Positions 1 to 6,475 of a stretch of 13,547 nucleotides of DNA are shown one piece after another (position 1 is the first letter of the stretch; the number at the start of each line of letters is the position of its first letter). The stretch comes from DASWIV01 sp036397475. GTDB taxonomy: Bacteria; JAJVIF01; JAPKYR01. The stretch covers positions 1 through 13,547 of the forward strand of contig DASWIV010000375.1 of the NCBI GenBank assembly GCA_036397475.1, read 5' to 3'. The notes beneath the pieces are model-generated. The model worked only from the letters and a program-made list of their open reading frames with translations. It was not told the DNA's origin and ran no database searches. Made by a program: the position numbers and the translations under genes.

Positions 1-799
1 GTTCTCTCAGCGCTGGAATTACACCTATATCCAATGTATGCCGTGAATGCTTAGAAAATGTACGGATTCCGCGTTCGCACAATATTACCTGATCGTTTCC
101 TTCAGCGAGGATATATTCAGCCGCACCCATCCATTCGTCGAGGGTTGCGCTCATGCCGCGTTTCAATAGCACCGGCTTACTCTGCCGTCCGACTGCTTTC
201 AGAAGTGGGAAATTCTGCATATTACGGGAACCGACCTGGATTACATCGCTGACTTCACTGACAATGTCGACAGTCGATGGCTCCATGGCTTCGGTGATGA
301 TTGAAATTCCGGTAGTTTCTCTCACGCTCTGGAGGATTTTTATCCCTTCTTCGCCAAGCCCCTGGAAACTATGCGGGCTGGTTCGAGGCTTGTATGCCCC
401 TCCCCTCAGAATCGTAACTCCGAATCCTTTGACAAATTCAGCGATTTTGAAAAGAAGATCCTGCGTTTCGACAGCGCACGGTCCCGCCATCACGATAAAT
501 TCGTCGCCCCCGATTACGCAGTTTGAATGCTCGATCTCAATCTCCCTGACCGGCTTCTGCTCACCGTTTGATCGTACCAGTGGGTAAATCTCCGACGCTC
601 CGTCGACTGATTCCACCCCGTTCATCCTGAGGAGAATATCAGGATAGAGTTCGCCGCCGGTTGACAGGACTGAGATTACCACACGGCCGTCCAGCGTGGA
701 TACATCTGTATTACACGCAGACTGTGTGTTTTCCTTGATACGCTTGACAACCTCGCCGACGTCGCGGGCTGTCGCTTCCGGTGTCATAAAAATACGCAT
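1..799 (-). CDS. aroF: DAHP synthase, type I-beta (3' end cut by window edge)
   Basis: 3-Deoxy-7-phosphoheptulonate synthase condenses phosphoenolpyruvate and erythrose 4-phosphate, the first step of the shikimate pathway in the cytoplasm. Reading the minus strand from the ATG at 797-799 gives 266 residues with no stop before the window edge; a Thermotoga-type enzyme has about 338, so roughly 70 C-terminal residues are missing. Residues 1-80 form the small regulatory (ferredoxin/ACT-like) domain typical of this subtype. The barrel then shows MAGPCAVE (104-111, Cys108 is the metal ligand), LRGGAYKPRTSPHSFQG (131-147), VGSRNMQNF (189-197), PVLLKRG (209-215) and CERGIRTF (241-248). The start is chosen because the N-terminus MRIFMTPEAT fits the family; there is no clear Shine-Dalgarno. 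In this family the N-terminal domain mediates feedback inhibition by aromatic amino acids, so allosteric control is likely here. The symbol is generic for the enzyme; aroA or aroG are also used. Confidence 0.93.
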   Translation of the reverse strand, partial: MRIFMTPEATARDVGEVVKRIKENTQSACNTDVSTLDGRVVISVLSTGGELYPDILLRMNGVESVDGASEIYPLVRSNGEQKPVREIEIEHSNCVIGGDEFIVMAGPCAVETQDLLFKIAEFVKGFGVTILRGGAYKPRTSPHSFQGLGEEGIKILQSVRETTGISIITEAMEPSTVDIVSEVSDVIQVGSRNMQNFPLLKAVGRQSKPVLLKRGMSATLDEWMGAAEYILAEGNDQVILCERGIRTFSKHSRHTLDIGVIPALRE

Positions 800-810
800 G
801 AAACATCCAT

Positions 811-832
811 GCTCGCGATTGAATTCGCAAGC
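811..832 (-). promoter_or_regulatory. Hairpin in the 5' leader of the DAHP synthase gene
   Basis: On the minus-strand transcript, seven bases (832-826) can pair with seven bases (817-811), with one G-U pair and an 8-nt loop. The hairpin ends 11 nt before the ATG. Its 3' arm contains the only purine-rich GAG near the start codon, so it could limit ribosome access. The structure is visible in the sequence; a regulatory role is inference. Confidence 0.3.
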
Positions 833-906
833 GGGAAGATGTTAACCCGATTCGACTCTTTTTTCAAATGTAATACCGCGGTTTCCGGAATATCGTAGTA
901 CGGTAT

Positions 907-935
907 TTTGTAGCATTGACTAACTTGTTAGTCAG
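907..935 (-). promoter_or_regulatory. Putative promoter of the DAHP synthase gene
   Basis: Read on the minus strand, CTGACT (935-930) and TACAAA (912-907) are separated by exactly 17 bp. Each matches four of six sigma-70 consensus bases. The predicted start near 900 would give a leader of about 100 nt before the ATG at 799. The palindrome at 917-934 covers the -35 box and most of the spacer, which is where a repressor would act. Confidence 0.35.
917..934. promoter_or_regulatory. Perfect 18-bp palindrome, candidate repressor operator
   Basis: TGACTAAC and GTTAGTCA are exact reverse complements separated by TT. The length and short centre are typical of operators for dimeric helix-turn-helix repressors such as the TetR family. 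The ACTA-N6-TAGT frame is also shared with the TrpR operator, notable beside an aromatic-pathway gene, but only about half of the positions agree overall. It lies between the divergent DAHP synthase and hemW genes and overlaps the putative promoter of the former. No regulator gene is in the window. Confidence 0.55.
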
Positions 936-1097
936 TGGTTTTTTATGGGAGGCATAACCTTCGGTGACGCTTCGGTTTTGTATGCTACCAGATAAAATAA
1001 GATTGCGTATCGGGATATCCGATCTCCTCCTGATAAGAACATTTCTCCTGGCGACTTTGCGATTCCGTGCACTTATGGTTATGGTTATGATATCCGC

Positions 1098-1126
1098 TTG
1101 ACGTAAGGGGTTTTTTCTGACAAAAT
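1098..1126 (+). promoter_or_regulatory. Putative sigma-70 promoter of hemW
   Basis: TTGACG (1098-1103, five of six consensus bases) is followed after 17 bp by CAAAAT (1121-1126, four of six). Transcription would start near 1133, about 36 nt upstream of the hemW ATG. It is the best promoter-like pair I found in the region upstream of hemW. Confidence 0.4.
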
Positions 1127-1168
1127 CGCTGCAATAGTTAGCCTAGGGAGACGTGTGGACCACAATAA

Positions 1169-2320
1169 ATGAACGGAACCGCTGACCGGTCACTCGGTGT
1201 TTATATCCATATTCCATTCTGCAGGGCGAGATGTCTTTACTGCCGATTCCCCGCGCGTCCCGCCGGCACTTTCACCCAGACAAAATATGTTGAAAATCTG
1301 GTAAAAGAGATCGGGCGATGGTTTTCGTCCGACCGTGGCTGGATGGTCGACACGATATATGTCGGTGGCGGAACGCCATCGACCCTTGGTTCTGCCGACA
1401 TGGAACTTCTGATGAAAAAAGTTATGGCGAATTCTCCGATGGCAGTGGAAGTTTCGTACGAAGTCAATCCGCATCCTGAAGACATAAACAAGATCGCAAT
1501 TCTCAGGAAGAATGGGGTCAACAGGCTGTCAGTCGGAGTTCAGTCGTTCAACGATGTTGAGCTCGGTCAATCGGGGCGTCTTCATAATTCCGATGACACC
1601 CGCGCGTTCCTGAAGAGATGCCGGGAAGAAGGAATCGATAACCTGTCTGCTGACCTGATCCATGGACTGCCGAAACAGACGATAGAATCATTCAGGGAAT
1701 CGCTCGAAGAACTGATCGATTTCGGTCCCGAGCATGTGAGCCTGTACGGGCTGATGACAGAATCGGACAGCCGGCTCGGAGAGCTTCCCGAAGCACTGAT
1801 ACCGTCGCTGAGCCTTCCCGACGGCGACGATCAGGCATCAATGTACGATCTTGCGCGCGAAAAAATGCAGGAAGCGGGATATATCCAGTATGAGATCGCG
1901 AATTTCGCGAAGCCGGGCTTTGAATGCAGGCACAACATGGCGTACTGGTCCGGCGGAGAATTCATCGGATTCGGTCCGGGAGCGGCGAGTTACATCGACG
2001 GTGCCAGGTTCAAACGGATATACGATGTGAATAAATATCTTGATGCCCTCGATGGCGAAAAAAACACGATCGAGTATTTCGAGAGCCTGTCAAGCGACCG
2101 TGCGGCTGCAGAGGCTGTAGTGATGGGACTCAGGAAGACAGAAGGGATCAGCCTTAACTCGATCGAGACACGCTATGGAATCAAACTTAACGAGATTATC
2201 GGCGATGTGTTTTCGAGGTATCATGACGCGGGGCTGCTGGACATCGCAGATGATAATGTCAGGCTGAATGACAAGGCGTATTTTCTGTCGGATGCAATAT
2301 TCAGGGAAATAATCAGGTAA
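1169..2320 (+). CDS. hemW: Radical SAM heme chaperone HemW
   Basis: HemW is a cytoplasmic radical-SAM-family protein that binds heme and is thought to deliver it to respiratory enzymes. It was long misannotated as oxygen-independent coproporphyrinogen III oxidase. The 383 residues match the family length. The iron-sulfur motif is Cys18-x3-Cys22-x2-Cys25 followed by RF, without the extra cysteine (CxxxCxxCxC) of true HemN. Further landmarks are VGGGTPS (65-71), SVGVQSF (121-127), DLIHGLP (162-168) and HNMAYW (255-260), the HNxxYW heme-binding motif of HemW. An in-frame stop at 1166-1168 directly before the ATG excludes any upstream start. The Shine-Dalgarno is poor: GGAG (1147-1150) lies 18 nt away. 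The 60-residue membrane protein gene follows 12 bp downstream and probably shares the transcript. Confidence 0.93.
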   Translation: MNGTADRSLGVYIHIPFCRARCLYCRFPARPAGTFTQTKYVENLVKEIGRWFSSDRGWMVDTIYVGGGTPSTLGSADMELLMKKVMANSPMAVEVSYEVNPHPEDINKIAILRKNGVNRLSVGVQSFNDVELGQSGRLHNSDDTRAFLKRCREEGIDNLSADLIHGLPKQTIESFRESLEELIDFGPEHVSLYGLMTESDSRLGELPEALIPSLSLPDGDDQASMYDLAREKMQEAGYIQYEIANFAKPGFECRHNMAYWSGGEFIGFGPGAASYIDGARFKRIYDVNKYLDALDGEKNTIEYFESLSSDRAAAEAVVMGLRKTEGISLNSIETRYGIKLNEIIGDVFSRYHDAGLLDIADDNVRLNDKAYFLSDAIFREIIR

Positions 2321-2332
2321 AATATTTCCGGA

Positions 2333-2515
2333 ATGATGAAGTCGAAGTACATGAACGCCGCGATAATTACGATAGTCGCGGTAATTTTGTTTTTAGCCGC
2401 TAAACAGCTTATGGGATTCCAGTTCGGCCTGCGGACATACTGGCCTGTATTTGCGGTGCTTTACCTCGTTATTAATTATTTCAATGGAATGAAGAATGCG
2501 GGCAAGTCGTCATAG
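2333..2515 (+). CDS. Small two-helix membrane protein
   Basis: This 60-residue protein has two hydrophobic segments, about residues 7-27 (AAIITIVAVILFLAA) and 34-50 (YWPVFAVLYLVINYF), joined by a short loop containing GFQFGL. The YWP turn followed by a second hydrophobic helix recalls the LiaI/LiaF-type transmembrane unit (DUF5668) of small bacterial membrane proteins, but the resemblance is loose and the function unknown. Two adjacent ATG codons (2333, 2336) could start it; the Shine-Dalgarno is weak. It begins 12 bp after hemW, suggesting co-transcription. Its last six bases overlap the last six bases of the convergent methyltransferase gene. It is probably real because it has clean membrane topology and sits tightly in the operon, but it is short and could be spurious. 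Confidence 0.6.
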   Translation: MMKSKYMNAAIITIVAVILFLAAKQLMGFQFGLRTYWPVFAVLYLVINYFNGMKNAGKSS

Positions 2516-3751
2516 CCTCATCGACATCTCGACACCTTTCCCCAATCCCAGACTTACACTGACAAGATTCGGATTGTTCTGGACTGAATCCACGAATGAT
2601 TTCAATTCGTCCTTATGGCTCAGGATGTTGTCTGCAATCATTACAGCCCCGGGATTCATCATCGGGACCACTACATCGATCAGTTCGGTATAAAATTCCT
2701 TATCGCAGTCGAGGAAAATATAATCGAATTTCCCTTCGAAAATAGGAAGTATGTCAAGGGCGTTTCCATGGATTACGGTTGCGTAATTTTCCAGTCCCGC
2801 GATTTCGAAGGTTTCATTCGCTAGAGAAATTTTGGCAGGGTCCCAGTCGATTGTGGTCAGGTGGCCGCCACATCTTTTTAATCCCGATGCTATCCATGAT
2901 CCGGAATAGCCGCTGGATGTTCCTATCTCAAGAGCGTTTATCGGCCTTTCTGTTTTTGTAATCATCCACAGGAAAAGTCCCAGAACCGGGAGAATTGCCC
3001 GGTACTGATTAGAGCGGTCGCGATTTCCTTCCTCGAGAAAGTGCATGCGCTCAGCAACTTTCTCCCCGACATATATCGAGTTGGGCAGCTTTTCGATGCG
3101 CTCGTATAAATCGTCGAGTTTCAGTCCGAATGTAATACCTTCACCAATGTTCAATCCGACAGCGGCTACGCCTTTATCGCCGAAAAATTTCTCAAGAGCC
3201 TTCTTTGCGGCATCGCCGGCCTGGAAGGAATCTGTCAGCAGAAAAATTCCATTTGAATCGAGCGTTTTCCATCCAAGTTCGATCCGCTGCTGCCAGTCGA
3301 GGTCCAGGAGTGAGAGCGTGAACATGTCGAATGGCTCTCCACGGGAAAATTCGTCCATTTCGAGTTCTTCGACTATCCGCAGGGGATCCTCATGTCCGAG
3401 GCGGACAAGGTGCCCGAGATCGGCTCTTGCCAGCATGTTCTGAAGTTTGACATGGCGGCGTGGATTGGTTTCCCAGCCAAATATCGATCCGTCATGTTCG
3501 ACCACTCCTCCCGCAAGCCATGCAGCGATACTCCCTGTGCCATTTTTGCCGTCGAACATTCCTATCCGTTTCCGCCTGGTAGACCTTGCAATGATGAAGG
3601 CGAATAAACCAGCTTCGTAGGAAACTACCCTGAAGCGCTCCAGTTCGGGGACACGTTCGAGGTCTTCTTCTGACGCTCGTGTCGCGGCTTCTTCAATGAT
3701 CGCCCGGATGCTGGCGTTGACTATCTGCTCACCGTTCATGGTACGCACCAC
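2510..3751 (-). CDS. Tandem-domain O-methyltransferase-like protein
   Basis: The 413-residue protein ends in a SAM-dependent O-methyltransferase domain of the caffeoyl-CoA/catechol type (about residues 220-413). It shows the SAM loop EIGTSSGYSG (275-284), the acidic strand end TTIDWDP (299-305), FLDCDKE (346-352) and ADN (373-375), which supply metal and SAM contacts in this family. Residues about 60-212 look like a second, degenerate copy: MFDGKNGTGS (65-74) at the SAM loop, GWETNP at the acidic strand, SLLDLDW (147-153) where FLDCDKE sits, and a closing ...GITFGLKL matching ...GVEMSMRL. Known relatives are usually about 200-230 residues, so this is close to double length. Three starts are possible (GTG 3751, GTG 3748, ATG 3739); the ATG is the most conventional and none has a clear Shine-Dalgarno. 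The substrate is unknown. The gene is divergent from the M28 peptidase and ends overlapping the small membrane gene. Confidence 0.8.
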   Translation of the reverse strand: MVRTMNGEQIVNASIRAIIEEAATRASEEDLERVPELERFRVVSYEAGLFAFIIARSTRRKRIGMFDGKNGTGSIAAWLAGGVVEHDGSIFGWETNPRRHVKLQNMLARADLGHLVRLGHEDPLRIVEELEMDEFSRGEPFDMFTLSLLDLDWQQRIELGWKTLDSNGIFLLTDSFQAGDAAKKALEKFFGDKGVAAVGLNIGEGITFGLKLDDLYERIEKLPNSIYVGEKVAERMHFLEEGNRDRSNQYRAILPVLGLFLWMITKTERPINALEIGTSSGYSGSWIASGLKRCGGHLTTIDWDPAKISLANETFEIAGLENYATVIHGNALDILPIFEGKFDYIFLDCDKEFYTELIDVVVPMMNPGAVMIADNILSHKDELKSFVDSVQNNPNLVSVSLGLGKGVEMSMRL

Positions 3752-3755
3752 TCGA

Positions 3756-3785
3756 TTGTTGAACCGTGAATGCTGGTGTTATACT
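3756..3785 (+). promoter_or_regulatory. Probable extended -10 promoter of the M28 peptidase gene
   Basis: TATACT (3780-3785) is preceded by TG and one base (3777-3779), an extended -10. TTGTTG (3756-3761) lies 18 bp upstream; TTGAAC (3759-3764) is a better -35 match but only 15 bp away. A start near 3792 would give a leader of about 40 nt. A GTTAT-ACTC-ATAAC inverted repeat (3778-3791) straddles the -10 box and could be a weak operator. Confidence 0.55.
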
Positions 3786-3832
3786 CATAACTTCGTAATT
3801 ACATCATAGCGCAAAGCGCCGGAATATAGAAT

Positions 3833-5689
3833 ATGAATCTCAAGAGAAACCACACATATTTTTTTATCTCGATATTTATCCTGACACTTATCTTTGGGAC
3901 CGCGAAGGCTTTTCCAGAGACAGCCGACGATATCGACCTCCTGAAAAGCGATGTTGAGTTCCTCGCATCGGACATGCTCGAAGGCCGGCTTACGGGCACT
4001 CCCGGATGCGAGATGGCGGCGGATTATATTGCCTCGGAATTTGAGTCGATCGGGCTCGAAAAGCCGGATGGGTGTGATCCGTGGTACTTCCAGAAGTTCG
4101 ACTTTTCTTCCGGATCGAGCATGGGTGAGTTGAATTTTTTCCAGATGACTGTTGGTGATGAAAATTACGTGTGGGAAACCGGAAGGGACTGGATACCGGT
4201 GGGATTTTCTTCAAGCGGCCTGGTATCCGCTCCGGTCGTGTTCGCCGGATACGGAATTACAGCCGAGGAATATGATTGGGACGATTATAAAGATCTGGAT
4301 GTCGAGGGAAAAATTGTCTTCTGTATGAGCGGCGAGCCGGGAACGGACGATCCTGACGGCATTTTCGATGGGACGAATTTATCAGATTTTGGACATGACA
4401 GATGGAAAACATTTAACGCTGCAGCGCATGGGGCTCTGGCGCTGGTTCTGGTTGCGCCTCCGAATAACGTCGGGGATGAGGGCGATGCCCTCCCGGCTTT
4501 TGAAAATACGGGAATGAGGGTATCGATGAATATTCCGGTCATCAGGATAACTCAGGAAGTAGCGGATGCTATTTTCGCCGGGATGGGTGCGCCTCTTTCC
4601 ATGTATCAATCAGAGATTGACAGGCACATGATGCCATTTGGCGCGGATCTTGAAGGAGTACAGATAACTCTGAGTGTTGATATTCTGAAGGACACGGGAA
4701 CGACATGGAATGTAGCGGGAATTCTTCCCGGCACCGATCCGGAATTAAAAAATGAATACATGATCATCGGAGCGCATTACGACCATATAGGCTATGGCGA
4801 TGAATGGAGCCGGTACGAGGGGCCTGAAAGGCTGGTGCATAACGGCGCGGACGACAACGCCTCGGGTGTCGCGGGGCTTTTGGAACTGGCGAGAACGTTC
4901 GGTGAAAATCCGACAAGGCGCAGCATCCTGTTCATATCATTTTCCGGAGAGGAACTCGGGACACTTGGATCGATCCATTACATGGATGATCCACTGGTTC
5001 CGCTCGAATCGACGTCGGCTATGTTCTGCATGGACATGGTCGGGCGCGCTCATGAAAATGAAGATGGTAATACGAGCTGCATAATCATCGCGTCGGGGAG
5101 TTCGCCTGACTTCGCCGGGATAATCCCGGAATACACACCCGATGGCGCTGTTAAATTCGCAGTTAATCCAAAGCCTGTAGGGGGCAGCGATTTCATAAGA
5201 TTTTACGAGGCTGGAATTCCGTCTCTGTTTTTCTTCACCGGAATTACCGATGAATACAATACTCCATTCGACGACACAGACACATTGAATTACGAAGGCT
5301 TGAATTCGATAGTCGGAGCGGTTTTTGAAATAGCGACTGAGGTGGGAAACCGCGATCAAAAACTCACTTATGAGGAATGGCATGAAGAAGACGGCTCATC
5401 GCATCCAGTAAGTGACACACCGAGAAGTGTTTACCTCGGCACAATTCCCGATTACGAATCAGGCGATGATGGATTTTTCATAATGGGCGTTCAGCCTGGC
5501 AGTCCAGCGGAAGAGGGCGGTCTTATGGCAGGGGATCAGATCGTGAAGGTCGGAGATTACGATGTTCTGAATATCTATGATTACTCGTACGCGCTCGGAC
5601 AATACTCTCCCGGCGACATGGTCGAGATTGTTGTAGTAAGGGACGGAGTTGAGATCACCCTGACGGTGACTTTCGGGTTCAAGGAATGA
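3833..5689 (+). CDS. Secreted M28-family metallopeptidase with PDZ domain
   Basis: The protein resembles zinc aminopeptidases of family M28, exported by a signal peptide (basic MNLKRN, hydrophobic core 10-22, likely cleavage after TAKA at 23-26). A PA-like insert spans roughly residues 120-265 (FAGYGI, VEGKIVF). The peptidase core shows HYDH (315-318), GADDNASG (339-346), the acidic pair Glu373-Glu374 in SGEELG, Asp401 in MDMVGR and GGSDF. The last ligand motif normally reads Y-H-x-P but here is Tyr475-Asn476-Thr-Pro, so the expected zinc-binding histidine is asparagine. A PDZ domain (about 525-615, with GVQPGSPAEEGGLMAGDQI) closes the protein. It is probably periplasmic or secreted and degrades peptides, unless the altered site makes it inactive. 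The start fits the signal peptide; the Shine-Dalgarno is weak. It is transcribed divergently from the methyltransferase. Confidence 0.88.
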   Translation: MNLKRNHTYFFISIFILTLIFGTAKAFPETADDIDLLKSDVEFLASDMLEGRLTGTPGCEMAADYIASEFESIGLEKPDGCDPWYFQKFDFSSGSSMGELNFFQMTVGDENYVWETGRDWIPVGFSSSGLVSAPVVFAGYGITAEEYDWDDYKDLDVEGKIVFCMSGEPGTDDPDGIFDGTNLSDFGHDRWKTFNAAAHGALALVLVAPPNNVGDEGDALPAFENTGMRVSMNIPVIRITQEVADAIFAGMGAPLSMYQSEIDRHMMPFGADLEGVQITLSVDILKDTGTTWNVAGILPGTDPELKNEYMIIGAHYDHIGYGDEWSRYEGPERLVHNGADDNASGVAGLLELARTFGENPTRRSILFISFSGEELGTLGSIHYMDDPLVPLESTSAMFCMDMVGRAHENEDGNTSCIIIASGSSPDFAGIIPEYTPDGAVKFAVNPKPVGGSDFIRFYEAGIPSLFFFTGITDEYNTPFDDTDTLNYEGLNSIVGAVFEIATEVGNRDQKLTYEEWHEEDGSSHPVSDTPRSVYLGTIPDYESGDDGFFIMGVQPGSPAEEGGLMAGDQIVKVGDYDVLNIYDYSYALGQYSPGDMVEIVVVRDGVEITLTVTFGFKE

Positions 5690-5711
5690 AAAACGCCCGG
5701 CTTTCCCGGGC
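5690..5711 (-). terminator. Intrinsic terminator for the lipoprotein gene
   Basis: GCCCGG (5695-5700) pairs with CCGGGC (5706-5711) around a 5-nt loop. Read on the minus strand, the GC-rich stem is followed by GTTTTT (5694-5689), the layout of a rho-independent terminator for the gene ending at 5747. On the plus strand no T tract follows, so it would be a poor terminator for the peptidase gene. The T tract overlaps the last base of the peptidase stop codon. Confidence 0.75.
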
Positions 5712-5746
5712 AGTTCAATCAGGATAATAATTCTTCCTTTAAAGCA

Positions 5747-6361
5747 CTAGTTCATGCCCGGAAAAGGCACAAGCATAACGGGAACCGACCCAATTTCGCG
5801 AAGTCCGGCAGTATTTCTGACGTATATGGAAATGCCGCCACCCTCCCAGTACTCCGAATAGTATGTAAATGTATAGGGCACGACCGCCTCATTGCCGTCA
5901 AGCAATCCTTCCGCCGGCGCGGTTACGCGGGCGCTTGTATTGATTTCGTAGCCCGCCAGTTCGGGGCCTTCGGATTTCACAACGAATTCGATGGTCAGGG
6001 TCTGTCCTTCCCATACCTCGAGTGGAAGTTCCATATCGCGCTCCACACCGTCGACCATTAAGGTGATATCAATTGAACCCATGTCGACTTCCGTTTCGGT
6101 ATAGTCGATAAGTCCGTCGGCACCGGTTGCCCCTTCAGTGCCTTCAGGAGTATCGGGTACTTCTGAACCCGTATCGCCGCTACTCGAATCTTCGGGTACC
6201 TCGGTTTCCTCCCACGTTGTATCGGGTACGATAATTTTGCCGTCATCGCTGGTATCGTCGACGGCGACATCGCCTGTGGATGCCTGGTTGGCGCATCCAA
6301 AGGACCCAAATAACACTATCAAAGCGATCAGTAATGGAATCTGTAACCTGTTACTCGACAT
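5747..6361 (-). CDS. Putative lipoprotein with acidic linker and beta-rich domain
   Basis: The 204-residue protein begins MSSNRLQIPLLIALIVLF and then GSFGCANQ. Cys23 at the end of the hydrophobic stretch suggests lipid attachment, although SFGC is not an ideal lipobox. Residues about 27-85 form a low-complexity linker rich in Asp, Glu, Thr, Ser and Gly with repeated acidic PDT/PDTPEGTEG-type runs. Residues about 86-204 alternate hydrophobic and polar positions as in an Ig-like beta sandwich (ITLMVDGVERDMELPLEV, YTFTYYSEYW). I do not recognise a named family. The start is well supported: AAAGGAG (6371-6377) lies 9 nt before the ATG. It has its own terminator and sits alone, convergent to the peptidase and divergent from the 466-residue protein. 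It is probably a cell-envelope protein that displays a binding domain away from the membrane. Confidence 0.75.
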   Translation of the reverse strand: MSSNRLQIPLLIALIVLFGSFGCANQASTGDVAVDDTSDDGKIIVPDTTWEETEVPEDSSSGDTGSEVPDTPEGTEGATGADGLIDYTETEVDMGSIDITLMVDGVERDMELPLEVWEGQTLTIEFVVKSEGPELAGYEINTSARVTAPAEGLLDGNEAVVPYTFTYYSEYWEGGGISIYVRNTAGLREIGSVPVMLVPFPGMN

Positions 6362-6370
6362 CGAAAGTCA

Positions 6371-6377
6371 CTCCTTT
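6371..6377 (-). promoter_or_regulatory. Strong ribosome binding site of the lipoprotein gene
   Basis: AAAGGAG on the minus strand lies 9 nt upstream of the ATG at 6359-6361. It is one of the few clear Shine-Dalgarno sites in the window and fixes the start codon. Confidence 0.75.
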
Positions 6378-6433
6378 GCGTGCAGCAATTGAGACACATA
6401 AATATTAGCAGAAGTTTTATCGCAGTGCATGGA

Positions 6434-6462
6434 TTGTTAGGGTAGCGGGGCTCTGGTAGAAT
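6434..6462 (+). promoter_or_regulatory. Promoter of the 466-residue unknown protein
   Basis: TTGTTA (6434-6439) and TAGAAT (6457-6462) are separated by exactly 17 bp and match four and five of six sigma-70 consensus bases. Transcription would begin near 6469, only about 7 nt before the ATG at 6476. That agrees with the absence of a Shine-Dalgarno and suggests a nearly leaderless mRNA. Confidence 0.5.
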
Positions 6463-6475
6463 ACGACGCGTCTCA

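Larger units (their letters stand above)
800..1168. other. Intergenic region between divergent DAHP synthase gene and hemW
   Basis: This 369-bp stretch contains no convincing gene. It holds the leader hairpin (811-832), a 7-bp inverted repeat with a long loop (872-878 with 901-907), the 18-bp palindrome (917-934), an imperfect GCATA/TATGC hairpin (952-984), a short ATCGG/CCGAT inverted repeat (1009-1023) and a probable hemW promoter (1098-1126). The longest ATG-led reading frame I noticed beside the palindrome (945) codes for only 16 residues without recognisable features. Confidence 0.6.

Noticed and set aside
153..587. 144-codon plus-strand open frame at the left end
   Set aside because: It lies wholly antisense to the DAHP synthase gene, whose motifs are unmistakable. 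Its translation is low-complexity and has no domain.
917..944. Palindrome plus following T run as an intrinsic terminator on the plus strand
   Set aside because: The arms are separated by only 2 nt, the stem is AT-rich, four bases separate it from the T run, and no gene ends upstream on that strand. An operator fits better.
945..995. 16-codon reading frame starting at the ATG after the palindrome
   Set aside because: It is too short and lacks any recognisable leader-peptide signal such as runs of aromatic codons, and it is not followed by an attenuator.
1169..2320. Coproporphyrinogen III dehydrogenase (HemN)
   Set aside because: The cysteine motif lacks the fourth cysteine of HemN, and the HNxxYW motif marks the heme chaperone HemW.
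4937..5383. 148-codon minus-strand open frame inside the M28 peptidase gene
   Set aside because: It is antisense to the conserved catalytic core of the peptidase and encodes nothing recognisable.
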